From Pseudomonas sp. (GTDB lineage: Bacteria > Pseudomonadota > Gammaproteobacteria > Pseudomonadales > Pseudomonadaceae): 46,564 nt of DNA. The notes beneath the pieces were generated by a model, which worked only from the letters and a program-made list of their open reading frames with translations, ran no database searches and had not been told where the DNA came from. Made by a program: the position numbers and the translations under genes. The stretch spans positions 1 to 46,564 of the forward strand of contig NZ_JASLAW010000022.1 in assembly GCF_030147005.1 (NCBI RefSeq), read 5' to 3'. The number at the start of each line of letters is the position of its first letter. Position 1 is the stretch's first letter. Positions 17,050-26,400 of this stretch are shown here, in pieces.

Positions 17050-17919
17050 TTAATTCTTCGCGACAGCGGGTTGTGCTGCCGTGGGCGCCGCCGGTACACG
17101 CCAACCGACGGCCAGGCCGTTGGCGTAACGCAGGTCGACGCTTGCAATGTTCGTAATCTGTTCTTTCAAGGTTTTTTCATAGATGGCAATAAAGCGGCGC
17201 ATCTTTTCCACCAAGCGGTCGCGTCCCAGCAACAACTCGATGCCCGGGCCGGAACTGCCTGCCCCGGTCGTCAGAAACCAGCTGCCCCGCTCACGCAACT
17301 CCAGGCGTGCAATGGAGAAGCCCAGTGGCCGCAGCATCTGGCTCAAGGCCTGGTACTGCTGCATCACTTGCTGTTGCGCCCGCTGCGGCCCGAACAACTG
17401 CGGCAGGTGCTCATAGTTCGCGACTTCACGCGGCGCAAACGCCTGCCCCTGGTTGTTCAACAGCGCACCATCGCCCCAACGGGCCACGGGCAGTTGCTCT
17501 TCCAGACGGATCGTCACCTGGTCCGGCCATACGCGGCGGACTTCGGCGTGGGCGATCCATGGCATCTGTTCCAGCTCGGCACGCATGCCGGCCAGGTCGA
17601 TGGTGAAGAAGCTCGCCGCCAGGAACGGGCTGATGCGTTGCTGTACCGCTTGCTGGCTGATGTAGCTCAAGTCGCCCTGCACGCTGATTTTGGTGATCGG
17701 CCGGTCGGCATACGGCAACAGACGCTGCGCGCCTTCGTAGGTGCCGAAGCCCAGCACCACCAGCAACACCGGCCAGAACAGCGCCTTGATGAAGCCAAAA
17801 TTGGCTTTGGGCAGGCGCGCCGACATCGGCTCTTTGGCCACCATGCGGCTTGCACCCCGTGGCACCGGCTTGCGGCTCGGTGCTTGTGGGGGCTGATGAC
17901 GAAGCGATGCGCCTTTCAT
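17050..17919 (-). CDS. ftsQ: Cell division protein FtsQ
   Basis: The product (289 residues) is a bitopic inner-membrane protein that scaffolds FtsB/FtsL in the divisome. It has a basic cytoplasmic tail, one TM helix (about 47-66), a POTRA domain beginning ITKISVQGDLSYISQQAVQQ and a periplasmic beta domain. I take ATG 17919, which follows GAGGCTAAGCAC and gives the usual pseudomonad N terminus MKGASLRHQPP; the frame extends seven codons upstream into ddlB. The gap to ddlB is four bases. Confidence 0.95.
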   Translation of the reverse strand: MKGASLRHQPPQAPSRKPVPRGASRMVAKEPMSARLPKANFGFIKALFWPVLLVVLGFGTYEGAQRLLPYADRPITKISVQGDLSYISQQAVQQRISPFLAASFFTIDLAGMRAELEQMPWIAHAEVRRVWPDQVTIRLEEQLPVARWGDGALLNNQGQAFAPREVANYEHLPQLFGPQRAQQQVMQQYQALSQMLRPLGFSIARLELRERGSWFLTTGAGSSGPGIELLLGRDRLVEKMRRFIAIYEKTLKEQITNIASVDLRYANGLAVGWRVPAAPTAAQPAVAKN

Positions 17920-17923
17920 GTGC

Positions 17924-18880
17924 TTAGCCTCTTGGCTCAATGCTGTCGGCCAGAATCGCCAGCACCAACTGCTGGAAATCCAGGCCGGCGGCGCGGGCGG
18001 CCATAGGTACCAGGCTGTGGTCGGTCATCCCCGGTGTGGTGTTGACTTCCAGAAACCAGAAATTCCCTTGGTCATCCTGCATCACGTCTGCCCGCGCCCA
18101 ACCGGCAATACCCAGCGCCTCACAGGCTTTCGCCGTGAGATCCATCAATTGCTGTTCCTTGGCTGCGTCAAGACCGCATGGAATCCGGTACTGGGTATCG
18201 GAAGCCACGTACTTGGCGTCGTAATCGTAAAAAGTGTGGGGCGTGCCCAATGCGATAGGCGGCAATACCTGGCCACGCAGGGTGGCGATGGTGAACTCGG
18301 GACCCTGGATCCACTGTTCCACCATCACTTGCGAATCGTAGGTACTTGCCGCTTTCCATGCGTCGATCAATTCGGCGGCCGAGTTCACTTTGGCCATGCC
18401 GATACTGGAGCCTTCATGGGCAGGTTTGACGATCAAAGGCAGGCCCAGTTCCTTGGTCGCAGAAATACAATCGTCTTCGCTGCACAGCACGGCGTGACGT
18501 GGGGTCGGAATACCCAGGCTGTGCCACACCTGCTTGGTGCGCAACTTGTCCATCGCCAGCGCCGACGCGAGGATGCCGCTGCCGGTGTAAGGAATCCCGG
18601 CGCACTCGAGCAAGCCCTGCATGCTGCCGTCTTCACCGCCACGGCCGTGGAGAATGATGAAGGCGCGGTCAATTTTTTCGGCCTGCAGACGGGCGAGGAA
18701 ATCATCACCCACGTCGATGCCGAACGCGTTCACACCGGCGCTTTGCAGCGCTTCAAGCACGGCGTTGCCGGACTTGAGCGACACCTCGCGCTCGGCACTC
18801 TTGCCACCGAACAGCACCGCGACGCGGCCGAAGTCGGCAGGCGTGACCGTGGAGAACAGGGAGGCGTAGTCAGTGATCAT
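17924..18880 (-). CDS. ddlB: D-alanine--D-alanine ligase
   Basis: This ATP-grasp ligase makes the D-Ala-D-Ala dipeptide that MurF adds to the peptidoglycan precursor. At 318 residues it has normal length for DdlB. It shows VLFGGKSAEREVSLKSG (22-38) with the serine-containing omega segment, HGRGGEDGSMQG (about 78-89), VKPAHEGSSIGMAKV and the metal-binding EVNTTPGMTDHSLVP near the C terminus. Its start overlaps the murC stop (ATGA, 4 bases). Confidence 0.97.
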   Translation of the reverse strand: MITDYASLFSTVTPADFGRVAVLFGGKSAEREVSLKSGNAVLEALQSAGVNAFGIDVGDDFLARLQAEKIDRAFIILHGRGGEDGSMQGLLECAGIPYTGSGILASALAMDKLRTKQVWHSLGIPTPRHAVLCSEDDCISATKELGLPLIVKPAHEGSSIGMAKVNSAAELIDAWKAASTYDSQVMVEQWIQGPEFTIATLRGQVLPPIALGTPHTFYDYDAKYVASDTQYRIPCGLDAAKEQQLMDLTAKACEALGIAGWARADVMQDDQGNFWFLEVNTTPGMTDHSLVPMAARAAGLDFQQLVLAILADSIEPRG

Positions 18881-20322
18881 TTCGACGCCCCCTTCTCGGC
18901 CGCAAACAACGGGCTGGCCAGCAATTTAGGCGCAAGACCACCGATGTCACCGGCACCCTGGCACAGCAGGATGTCGCCGGCACGCAGTAACGGCTTGACG
19001 ATCGGCGCCAGGTCCACGCCGCGCTCGATGTAGATCGGGTCCAACTGCCCGCGCTGGCGGATGCTGTTGCACAGCTTGCGGCTGTCGGCGCCCGGAATCG
19101 GTTCTTCACCGGCCGGGTAAACCTCCATCAGCAGCAGCACGTTGGCATCGGCCAATACATTGACGAAGTCGTCGTACAGATCGCGGGTACGGCTGTAGCG
19201 GTGCGGCTGGTAGACCATCACCAGACGGCGCTCCGGCCAGCCACCGCGCACGGCCTTGATCACGGCGGCGACTTCGGTCGGGTGGTGGCCATAATCGTCC
19301 ACCAGCATCACGTCACCGCCTTCAACCGGCAGTTGGCCGTAGACCTGGAAGCGTCGGCCGACACCGGCAAAGCGCGACAGGCCTTCAACGATGGCTTCAT
19401 CGCTGACGCCCTCATCGGTGGCGATGCAGATGGTCGCCAGGGAGTTCAGCACGTTGTGGTTGCCCGGCATGTTGACCGAAACATCCAGCGGCTCGCGGTC
19501 GGGGCGCAGCACGGTGAAGAAGGTTTGCATGCCTGCCTGGCGCACATTGATGGCGCGCACGTCGGCGTCTTCGCTGAAGCCGTAGGTCACGGTCGGACGC
19601 TTGACCTGCGGCAGAATCTCGCGCACTACCGGGTCGTCCAGGCACACCACGGCCAACCCGTAGAACGGCAGGTTGTGCAGAAAGTCGACGAAGGTTTTCT
19701 TCAACTTGTTGAAGTCACCGTCGTAGGTCGCCATGTGATCTTCGTCGATGTTGGTGACGACGGCGACCAGCGGTTGCAGGTGCAGGAAGCTCGCATCGCT
19801 TTCATCGGCTTCGGCGATCAGGTAGCGGCTGGTGCCGAGCTGGGCATTGGTGCCGGCTGCATTCAGGCGGCCACCGATAACGAAGGTCGGGTCCAGGCCA
19901 CCGGCGGCGAACACCGAGGCGATCAGGCTGGTGGTGGTGGTCTTGCCATGAGTACCGGCAACGGCGATGCCGTGGCGATAGCGCATCAGCTCGGCGAGCA
20001 TTTCGGCACGCGGCACCACGGGAATACGGCGCTCGAGGGCGGTGGCCACTTCCGGGTTGGAGGTATTCACAGCACTGGATACCACCAGCACATCAGCCTC
20101 GGCGGCGTTCTCGGCGCGGTGGCCGATGAAAATCTGTGCGCCAAAGGACTTCAGGCGCTCGGTGACCGGCGACTCTTTCAAGTCAGAGCCGGACACCTGG
20201 TAGCCCAGGTTCAGCAATACTTCGGCAATCCCGCACATGCCCACGCCGCCGATACCGACAAAGTGGATGCGACGGATGCGGCGCATTTCCGGTTGCGGCA
20301 TGGCTTTCTGATTCTCAACCAT
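18877..20322 (-). CDS. murC: UDP-N-acetylmuramate--L-alanine ligase
   Basis: MurC adds the first amino acid, L-alanine, to UDP-MurNAc. The product (481 residues) has the N-terminal Rossmann motif IHFVGIGGVGMCGIAEVL (19-36) and the ATP P-loop GTHGKTTTTS (about 118-127). It also has the central EADESDASFL and the C-terminal domain motif YGHHPTEVAA. The start at 20322 overlaps murG by 8 bases; an internal ATG seven codons later (20301) is possible. Confidence 0.97.
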   Translation of the reverse strand: MVENQKAMPQPEMRRIRRIHFVGIGGVGMCGIAEVLLNLGYQVSGSDLKESPVTERLKSFGAQIFIGHRAENAAEADVLVVSSAVNTSNPEVATALERRIPVVPRAEMLAELMRYRHGIAVAGTHGKTTTTSLIASVFAAGGLDPTFVIGGRLNAAGTNAQLGTSRYLIAEADESDASFLHLQPLVAVVTNIDEDHMATYDGDFNKLKKTFVDFLHNLPFYGLAVVCLDDPVVREILPQVKRPTVTYGFSEDADVRAINVRQAGMQTFFTVLRPDREPLDVSVNMPGNHNVLNSLATICIATDEGVSDEAIVEGLSRFAGVGRRFQVYGQLPVEGGDVMLVDDYGHHPTEVAAVIKAVRGGWPERRLVMVYQPHRYSRTRDLYDDFVNVLADANVLLLMEVYPAGEEPIPGADSRKLCNSIRQRGQLDPIYIERGVDLAPIVKPLLRAGDILLCQGAGDIGGLAPKLLASPLFAAEKGASK

Positions 20323-21385
20323 GGGCCACCTCCAGGCAGATATCGACCACGGTGCGGGTTGCGTCAGGTTTGGCCAGGCGGCTTGCGGTGCTCGCCATGC
20401 TGTTGAGTCGTTCCGGTTGCATCAAAACCTCGGTCAGGCGTGCGGCCAAATCGGCGGCGCCAGTCGTTCTTTGCGGCAGCAGGAAGGCAGCGCCCTCCCC
20501 GGCCAAATATTCGGCGTTGCGGGTCTGGTGATCGTCGATCGCATGGGGCAGAGGCACCAGCAACGACGGCAGACCGGCGGCGGCCAGTTCACTGACGGTC
20601 AGCGCACCAGCGCGACAGACCACCAGGTCGGCCCAGCCATAGGCTTGGGCCATGTCTTTGATGAAGGGCTGCACATTTGCCTCCACACCGGCCTCGCGAT
20701 AGCGCGTGGCGGTGACTTCATCGTGATGCTTGCCGGCCTGGTGGAAGATCTCCGGGCGCAGGTCTTCAGGAAGTTGCGCCACCGCTTCCGGCAATAATTT
20801 GTTCAACGGCTCGGCGCCCAGGCTTCCACCGAGGATCAGCAGATGTGCCTTGCGCCCGGCCAGCGCCTCACGGGCAATGCCCATGAACAGTTCGGTGCGC
20901 ACCGGGTTACCGGTGGTGCGGCGTTTGCCCGACGCGGCAAAGGTGTTCGGGAACGCTTCGCACACCCGCGCGGCCAGGGGCACCAGCAAGCGGTTGGCGG
21001 TACCGGCGACGGCGTTCTGTTCGTGCACGATCACCGGTACGCCAGCGAGTTTTGCCGCCACGCCGCCAGGGCCGGTCACGTAACCGCCAAAGCCGAGCAC
21101 ACACACGGGCTGCAATTGACGGATGATTTTACGCGCCTGCAAGACCGCCTTGAGCAACACGAACGGCGCCTTGAGCAACGACAATTTGCTCTTGCCACGC
21201 AAGCCGGTGACGTTGATCAGGTGCAGCGGCAAACCGGCATTGGGTACCAGCTCGTTCTCGATGCCACGCGGCGTGCCCAGCCAGTGCACGGTGTAGCCGC
21301 GGTTCTGGAATTCGCGCGCGCAAGCCAGGGCCGGGAACACGTGCCCGCCAGTGCCGCCGGCCATGATCAGCACGTTAGCGCCCAT
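20315..21385 (-). CDS. murG: Lipid II synthase, UDP-GlcNAc transferase MurG
   Basis: MurG is a peripheral GT28 glycosyltransferase that adds GlcNAc to lipid I on the inner face of the membrane. The product (356 residues) begins MGANVLIMAGGTGGHVFPAL with the first G-loop. It has HEQNAVAGTANR (about 126-137), the G-loop LILGGSLGAEPLN near 190 and the donor-binding region RAGALTVSELAAAGLPS near 268. The ATG at 21385 overlaps ftsW by 11 bases; 32 upstream codons in the frame belong to ftsW in another phase. Confidence 0.97.
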   Translation of the reverse strand: MGANVLIMAGGTGGHVFPALACAREFQNRGYTVHWLGTPRGIENELVPNAGLPLHLINVTGLRGKSKLSLLKAPFVLLKAVLQARKIIRQLQPVCVLGFGGYVTGPGGVAAKLAGVPVIVHEQNAVAGTANRLLVPLAARVCEAFPNTFAASGKRRTTGNPVRTELFMGIAREALAGRKAHLLILGGSLGAEPLNKLLPEAVAQLPEDLRPEIFHQAGKHHDEVTATRYREAGVEANVQPFIKDMAQAYGWADLVVCRAGALTVSELAAAGLPSLLVPLPHAIDDHQTRNAEYLAGEGAAFLLPQRTTGAADLAARLTEVLMQPERLNSMASTASRLAKPDATRTVVDICLEVAHG

Positions 21386-22598
21386 GGGTCGGCTCCTCGG
21401 CGAAGTCGCTTTCGCTGAACTCCATCTCTTCGCTGCCCAGGTGGGTGCGACTCTCCCACTCGATACGCAGCAACAAGCCAAGACAGGCGCAGCAAATCAC
21501 CAACGAACTGCCGCCGTAACTGAGAAACGGCAAGGTCAGGCCCTTGGTCGGCAGCAGCCCGACGTTCACCCCGATATTGATCAGGAATTGGCCGATCCAC
21601 AGGAACGCCAGTCCATAAGCAACGTAAGCGGCAAAGAACTGCTTGGCTTTCTCGGCCCACAGACCGATGTACATGGCACGTACACACACAAATACAAACA
21701 GCGCGACAGTGCACAGCGAACCGACCACACCGAGCTCTTCGGCAAGCACCGAGAACACGAAGTCGGTGTGCGCTTCCGGCAGGTAGAACTGCTTTTGCAC
21801 ACTGTTGCCCAAGCCCACGCCCAGCCACTCGCCGCGACCAAAGGCGATCAGCGCCTGGGTCAGCTGGTAGCCGGAGCCGAACTGGTCGGACCACGGGTCG
21901 GTAAAGGTAATCAGCCGCGCCATCCGGTAGGGTTGCGCCTGCACCAACACGGTCACGGCCGCCACCGCCAGTACCACCATCAAGGTGAAACGGAACAGGC
22001 CGACGCCGCCGAGGAACAGCATCGCCGCGGCTGCGCCCATCATCACCACGGTGGCACCGAAGTCGGGCTCCATCAGCAGCAGGCCGGCCATAGGTAGCAA
22101 CACGATGAACGGCTTGAAGAAGCCCATCCAACTTTCGCGCACTTCTTTCTGACGGCGTACCAGGTAGCCGGCCAGGTAAATCACCACGAACACCTTGGCG
22201 ATTTCCGACGGTTGTACGTTGAACGCACCGAAGCCGATCCAGCGCATCGAACCGTTCACCTCGCGCCCGATGCCCGGCAAGATCACCATGATCAGCAGGC
22301 CGAACGCCCCGATCAGCATCAGCCAACCCAGGCGCTGCCAAGTGGCGATCGGGATCATCATGGTGACGATGCACGCGCCGAGGCCGATCACCAGGTACAC
22401 CAGGTGGCGGATCATCATGTACAGGGTGTTGCCCGACTGCACGGCGGCCACTTCGGAGGACGCCGAGGTGATCATCACCAGGCCCAGTCCGAGCAGCGCC
22501 AGGCAACCGGCGAGCATTGGGAAATCAAGGTCGATACCGCGCCCGGTAATGATCGGCGACGGGTAGGGCTTGATGATATTTCTCAGGTTGAGGCTCAT
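21375..22598 (-). CDS. ftsW: Septal peptidoglycan glycosyltransferase FtsW
   Basis: FtsW (407 residues) is a SEDS-family polytopic membrane protein with about ten TM helices. With FtsI it forms the septal peptidoglycan synthase. The large periplasmic loop contains the conserved YQLTQALIAFGRGEWLGVGL segment; the C-terminal half has GLTLPFLSYGGSSL, a SEDS hallmark. Its start overlaps murD (ATGA, 4 bases). Confidence 0.97.
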   Translation of the reverse strand: MSLNLRNIIKPYPSPIITGRGIDLDFPMLAGCLALLGLGLVMITSASSEVAAVQSGNTLYMMIRHLVYLVIGLGACIVTMMIPIATWQRLGWLMLIGAFGLLIMVILPGIGREVNGSMRWIGFGAFNVQPSEIAKVFVVIYLAGYLVRRQKEVRESWMGFFKPFIVLLPMAGLLLMEPDFGATVVMMGAAAAMLFLGGVGLFRFTLMVVLAVAAVTVLVQAQPYRMARLITFTDPWSDQFGSGYQLTQALIAFGRGEWLGVGLGNSVQKQFYLPEAHTDFVFSVLAEELGVVGSLCTVALFVFVCVRAMYIGLWAEKAKQFFAAYVAYGLAFLWIGQFLINIGVNVGLLPTKGLTLPFLSYGGSSLVICCACLGLLLRIEWESRTHLGSEEMEFSESDFAEEPTHGR

Positions 22599-23941
22599 GC
22601 CAAAGCCTCCACGGCGCGAGCGAACAGCTGGCCGCGCTCTTCATAGTTCTTGAACATGTCGAAACTGGCGCAGGCCGGCGACAGCAGCACCGCATCACCG
22701 GGCTGGGCCAGGGCTTTGCAATGGGCAATCGCGTCATCCAGGGAAGTGGCGCGCACTTTCGGCACGGTGTCACCCAGGGCGGCGGCGATCAGGTCCGAAT
22801 CGCGGCCCATCAGCACCACGGCGCGGCAATGCGCAGCCACCGGGCCTTTGAGGTCCTTGAAGTCGGCGCCCTTGCCGTCGCCGCCGGCGATCAGCACCAG
22901 CTTGCCGTCGATGTCGGCACCAAGGCCTTCAATGGCGGCCAGGGCAGCACCGACGTTGGTGGCCTTGGAATCGTTGTAGTAGCTGACGCCACCCAGGTCG
23001 CGCACCCACTGGCAGCGATGCTCGAGGCCGGCGAAGGTGCGCAGGCTCGCAAGCATGGCGTCGAACGGCAGGCCAACCGCGTGGCCCAGCGCCAAGGCTG
23101 CCAGGGCATTGGCTTGGTTATGGGCGCCACGGATTTTCAGTTCGCGCACCGGCATCAGGTTCTGGAATTCGAAGGCCAGGTATTTCTCGCCGTTCTCTTC
23201 GCGAATACCGAAGGCCTTGAAATCGGGTTTGCCCAGGCCGAAGGTCCAGCACGGCAGGCCATCGCCGATCAGCGGACGGCTCAAGGCGTCCTGACGGTTG
23301 ACCACCACTTGCCTGGCGCCACGGAAAATCCGGTGCTTGGCCAAGTGATAGGCCGGCAGGCCGCTGTAGCGGTCCATATGGTCTTCGCTGACGTTCAACA
23401 CGGTGGCCACTTCGGCACCGAGGTCGTGGGTGGTTTCCAGCTGGAAGCTGGACAATTCCATCACGTATAGCTCGACGTCGTCGCTGAGCAGGTCCAGCGC
23501 AGGCATCCCCAGATTACCGCCCACCGCCACGCGCTTGCCGGCCGCCATCGCCATCTCGCCGACCAGGGTGGTCACGGTGCTTTTCGCATTGGAGCCGCTG
23601 ATGGCCACGATCGGGGCCTTGGCGTTCCGCGCAAACAGGTCGATATCGCCGGACAGCTTCACGCCACGCGCCGCTGCAGCTTGCAGGGCCGGTGTCGCCA
23701 GCGCCAGGCCAGGGCTCACGTAAAGCTCATCGGCGCGGCATAGAAATTCGACATCCAGTTCGCCACAACGCACTTCCACGTGCGGGTAGTCACGGCGCAG
23801 CGTGACCAGCTCCGGTGGATTTTCCCGCGTGTCGGCCACGGCAAACGACGTGCCCCGGTTCGCCAGGAAGCGAACCAGGGACATGCCGCTCTTGCCGAGG
23901 CCGACAACGATGCGGAAGTGGTCTGAAGCGATCAGGGACAC
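22595..23941 (-). CDS. murD: UDP-MurNAc-L-alanine--D-glutamate ligase
   Basis: MurD (448 residues) adds D-glutamate to the nucleotide precursor. It has the N-terminal IVVGLGKSGMSLVRFLANRG (11-30) and the central HKIF-like YHLAKHRIFRGARQVVVN. C-terminal motifs include NDSKATNVGAALAA and LLSPACASFDMFKNYEERG. The P-loop reads SGSNAKSTVTT (115-125), with alanine at 119 where many Mur ligases have glycine (GTNGKT); I recall the same in other pseudomonads, so it is probably lineage-specific. It starts six bases after mraY. Confidence 0.97.
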   Translation of the reverse strand: MSLIASDHFRIVVGLGKSGMSLVRFLANRGTSFAVADTRENPPELVTLRRDYPHVEVRCGELDVEFLCRADELYVSPGLALATPALQAAAARGVKLSGDIDLFARNAKAPIVAISGSNAKSTVTTLVGEMAMAAGKRVAVGGNLGMPALDLLSDDVELYVMELSSFQLETTHDLGAEVATVLNVSEDHMDRYSGLPAYHLAKHRIFRGARQVVVNRQDALSRPLIGDGLPCWTFGLGKPDFKAFGIREENGEKYLAFEFQNLMPVRELKIRGAHNQANALAALALGHAVGLPFDAMLASLRTFAGLEHRCQWVRDLGGVSYYNDSKATNVGAALAAIEGLGADIDGKLVLIAGGDGKGADFKDLKGPVAAHCRAVVLMGRDSDLIAAALGDTVPKVRATSLDDAIAHCKALAQPGDAVLLSPACASFDMFKNYEERGQLFARAVEALA

Positions 23942-23947
23942 TCGTTT

Positions 23948-25030
23948 CTACCTCAGTTTCAGGGTGGCAAGGCCGACCAGTACCAGAATCACGGTGATGA
24001 TCCAGAAACGGACGATCACGCGTGGCTCGGGCCAGCCCTTGAGTTCAAAGTGGTGGTGAATCGGCGCCATGCGAAATACACGGCGACCGGTCAATTTGAA
24101 GGAAGCCACCTGGATGACCACCGACAGGGTTTCCATCACGAACACACCGCCCATGATGAACAGCACGATTTCCTGGCGCACGATCACCGCGATGGTGCCC
24201 AGGGCCGCGCCGAGCGCCAGTGCGCCGACGTCGCCCATGAAAACTTGCGCCGGGTAGGTGTTGAACCACAGGAACCCCAGGCCGGCGCCGATCAGCGCGC
24301 CGCAGAACACGATCAACTCACCCGCGCCCGGCACATAGGGAATCAGCAGGTATTCGGCGAACTTCACGTTACCCGACAGGTAGCAGAAGATGCCGAGCGC
24401 GCCGCCCACCATCACCGTCGGCATGATCGCCAGGCCGTCGAGGCCGTCGGTCAGGTTCACCGCGTTGCTGGAGCCCACGATAACGAAATAGGTCAGCACC
24501 ACGAAGCCGATGCCCAGTGGAATGCTGGCGTCCTTGAGCATCGGGATGATCAAGGTGGTTTCCACGGCGCTTGGCGCGGTGGTGTACAGGAAGATCGCCG
24601 CCGCAAGGCCGAATACCGACTGCCAGAAATACTTCCAGCGGCTTGGCAGGCCCTTGGAGTTTTTCTCGATCACTTTGCGGTAGTCATCAACCCAGCCGAT
24701 GGCGCCGAACAGCAGGGTGACGAGCAGCACCACCCACACGTAGCGGTTATGCAGGTCAGCCCAGAGCAAGGTGCTGACACCGATGGACGACAGGATCAAC
24801 GCGCCGCCCATGGTCGGGGTACCGGATTTGGACAGGTGCGACTGCGGGCCGTCATTGCGAACCGATTGACCAATTTGCAGGTTCTGCAGGGTGCGGATCA
24901 TCCACGGCCCCAGAAACAGCGACAAACACAGCGCGGTCAGTACACCCAGAATCCCGCGCAGGGTCAGGTACTGAAAGACCGCGAAGCCTTTGTGGAACTG
25001 TTGCAGATACTCAGCCAGCAGCAGCAGCAT
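23948..25030 (-). CDS. mraY: Phospho-N-acetylmuramoyl-pentapeptide-transferase
   Basis: MraY (360 residues, the standard length) makes lipid I from UDP-MurNAc-pentapeptide and undecaprenyl phosphate. It has ten TM helices. The conserved DDYRKV (first aspartates), NAVNLTDGLDGLA with the catalytic aspartate, GDVGALALGA and the C-terminal RMAPIHHHFELKGW loop are all visible. The ATG at 25030 overlaps the murF stop by one base (TAATG); the frame extends nine codons upstream into murF. Confidence 0.98.
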   Translation of the reverse strand: MLLLLAEYLQQFHKGFAVFQYLTLRGILGVLTALCLSLFLGPWMIRTLQNLQIGQSVRNDGPQSHLSKSGTPTMGGALILSSIGVSTLLWADLHNRYVWVVLLVTLLFGAIGWVDDYRKVIEKNSKGLPSRWKYFWQSVFGLAAAIFLYTTAPSAVETTLIIPMLKDASIPLGIGFVVLTYFVIVGSSNAVNLTDGLDGLAIMPTVMVGGALGIFCYLSGNVKFAEYLLIPYVPGAGELIVFCGALIGAGLGFLWFNTYPAQVFMGDVGALALGAALGTIAVIVRQEIVLFIMGGVFVMETLSVVIQVASFKLTGRRVFRMAPIHHHFELKGWPEPRVIVRFWIITVILVLVGLATLKLR

Positions 25031-26400
25031 TAATGTTTCTCCGTACTTGAGCCACACAAGGCTGCGACGACGTTTTCCATCACCGCGCTGCGCGATCCCT
25101 TGATCAAAATGGTTGTGTGTGTGTCGTGTTCAGCCGCAGCCAGCGCCTGGATCAATTCGACTTGGGTCGCGAAATGCCGCGCGCCGGGGCCGAAGGCGTC
25201 TACCGCGTGAGCCATGTTCGGGCCGACAGCGTAAAGAGCATCGACTTTACCGGCGGCATAAGCGCCGACTTCGCGGTGGCCTTGTTCAGCCCAGTCGCCC
25301 AATTCGCCGATATCGCCGAGTACCAGCACTTTGCGTCCGTCAAAGCCTGTGAGCAGGTCCACAGCGGCGTTAATGGAAGAAGGGTTGGCGTTGTAGGTGT
25401 CATCGATCACGCGCATGCCGTTACTGGCCAATTGCGCCACGGTACGGCCTTTGACCGGCTGCACCGCGCCCAGGCCCGTGGCGATGCCGAACAGCGACAC
25501 GCCCAGGGCATGTGCGGCAGCGGCGGCGGCCAGGGCGTTGGCGACGTTATGGTTGCCCAGCAGGTTCAGCTGCACATGTTCATTGCCTTGCGGGGTATGC
25601 AAGGTGAAGGACGGGCAACCACGAGCGTCGACGGTGACGTTGGAGGCATGGAAATCGGCTGTGGCGTTCAGCACGGCGAACGTCAGCACCTTGCGACCGG
25701 CAGCGCGCGCATGCCAAGTCTCGAAAGCCTTGTCATCAAGATTCAGTACAGCGGTGCCCGAAGCGTCAAGGCCTTCAAGAATTTCACCCTTGGCCTCGAC
25801 GATTTTTTCCGGGCCGCCGAACTCACCGACGTGGGCGGTACCGGCGTTGTTGATAATCGCGACGTGGGGCTTGGTCAGCGCCACGGTGTAGGCAATCTCG
25901 CCGACGCGTGAAGCGCCCAATTCGATTACCGCCGCGGTGTGTTCCGGGGCCAGTTCGAGCAGGGTCAGCGGTGCGCCGAAATCATTATTCAGGTTGCCAC
26001 GAGTGGCGAGTACCGGCCCACGCGTGCGCAGTACGCCGGCCAACAGCTCTTTGACAGTGGTCTTGCCGCTGGAGCCAGTGATGGCGGCTACCGGCTTATC
26101 GAAAGCGGCGCGGTTCAACGCGCCCAACTGGCCCAGGGCCAAGCGGGTATCGGCTACCAGCAACTGCGGCAAGGTGGCGTGCGCTACTTCGCGCTGCACC
26201 AGGGCACCCACGGCGCCTTTGGCGGCGACTTCGTTCAGGTAGTCGTGACCATCGAAACGCGGGCCTGCAAGTGCGACGAACAACTGGCCCGGCTTGATGT
26301 TGCGGCTGTCGATGCTGACGCCGTCGAATGTGCAATCGCTCGACAGCACGCGGGCCGACAACGCCTGGGTCAGTTCGCTGAATGTCATCGCCTTAAGCAT
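25030..26400 (-). CDS. murF: UDP-MurNAc-tripeptide--D-Ala-D-Ala ligase
   Basis: MurF (456 residues) adds the D-Ala-D-Ala dipeptide made by Ddl. It shows the P-loop ITGSSGKTTVKELLAG (about 107-122), LGASRVGEIAYTVALTKP, the central NAGTAHVGEFG and C-terminal DDTYNANPSSINAA and VLGDIGELG. I take the ATG at 26400 (MLKAMTFSEL); the upstream TTG at 26406 adds two codons only. It overlaps murE by 8 bases. Confidence 0.96.
   Translation of the reverse strand: MLKAMTFSELTQALSARVLSSDCTFDGVSIDSRNIKPGQLFVALAGPRFDGHDYLNEVAAKGAVGALVQREVAHATLPQLLVADTRLALGQLGALNRAAFDKPVAAITGSSGKTTVKELLAGVLRTRGPVLATRGNLNNDFGAPLTLLELAPEHTAAVIELGASRVGEIAYTVALTKPHVAIINNAGTAHVGEFGGPEKIVEAKGEILEGLDASGTAVLNLDDKAFETWHARAAGRKVLTFAVLNATADFHASNVTVDARGCPSFTLHTPQGNEHVQLNLLGNHNVANALAAAAAAHALGVSLFGIATGLGAVQPVKGRTVAQLASNGMRVIDDTYNANPSSINAAVDLLTGFDGRKVLVLGDIGELGDWAEQGHREVGAYAAGKVDALYAVGPNMAHAVDAFGPGARHFATQVELIQALAAAEHDTHTTILIKGSRSAVMENVVAALCGSSTEKH

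Noticed and set aside
14545..18006. Plus-strand open frame of 1153 codons across ftsZ, ftsA and ftsQ
   Set aside because: It is antisense to three essential, fully conserved genes. Long antisense frames arise in high-GC genomes from the GC-rich third positions of the real genes. It has no ribosome site, no domain and low-complexity composition.
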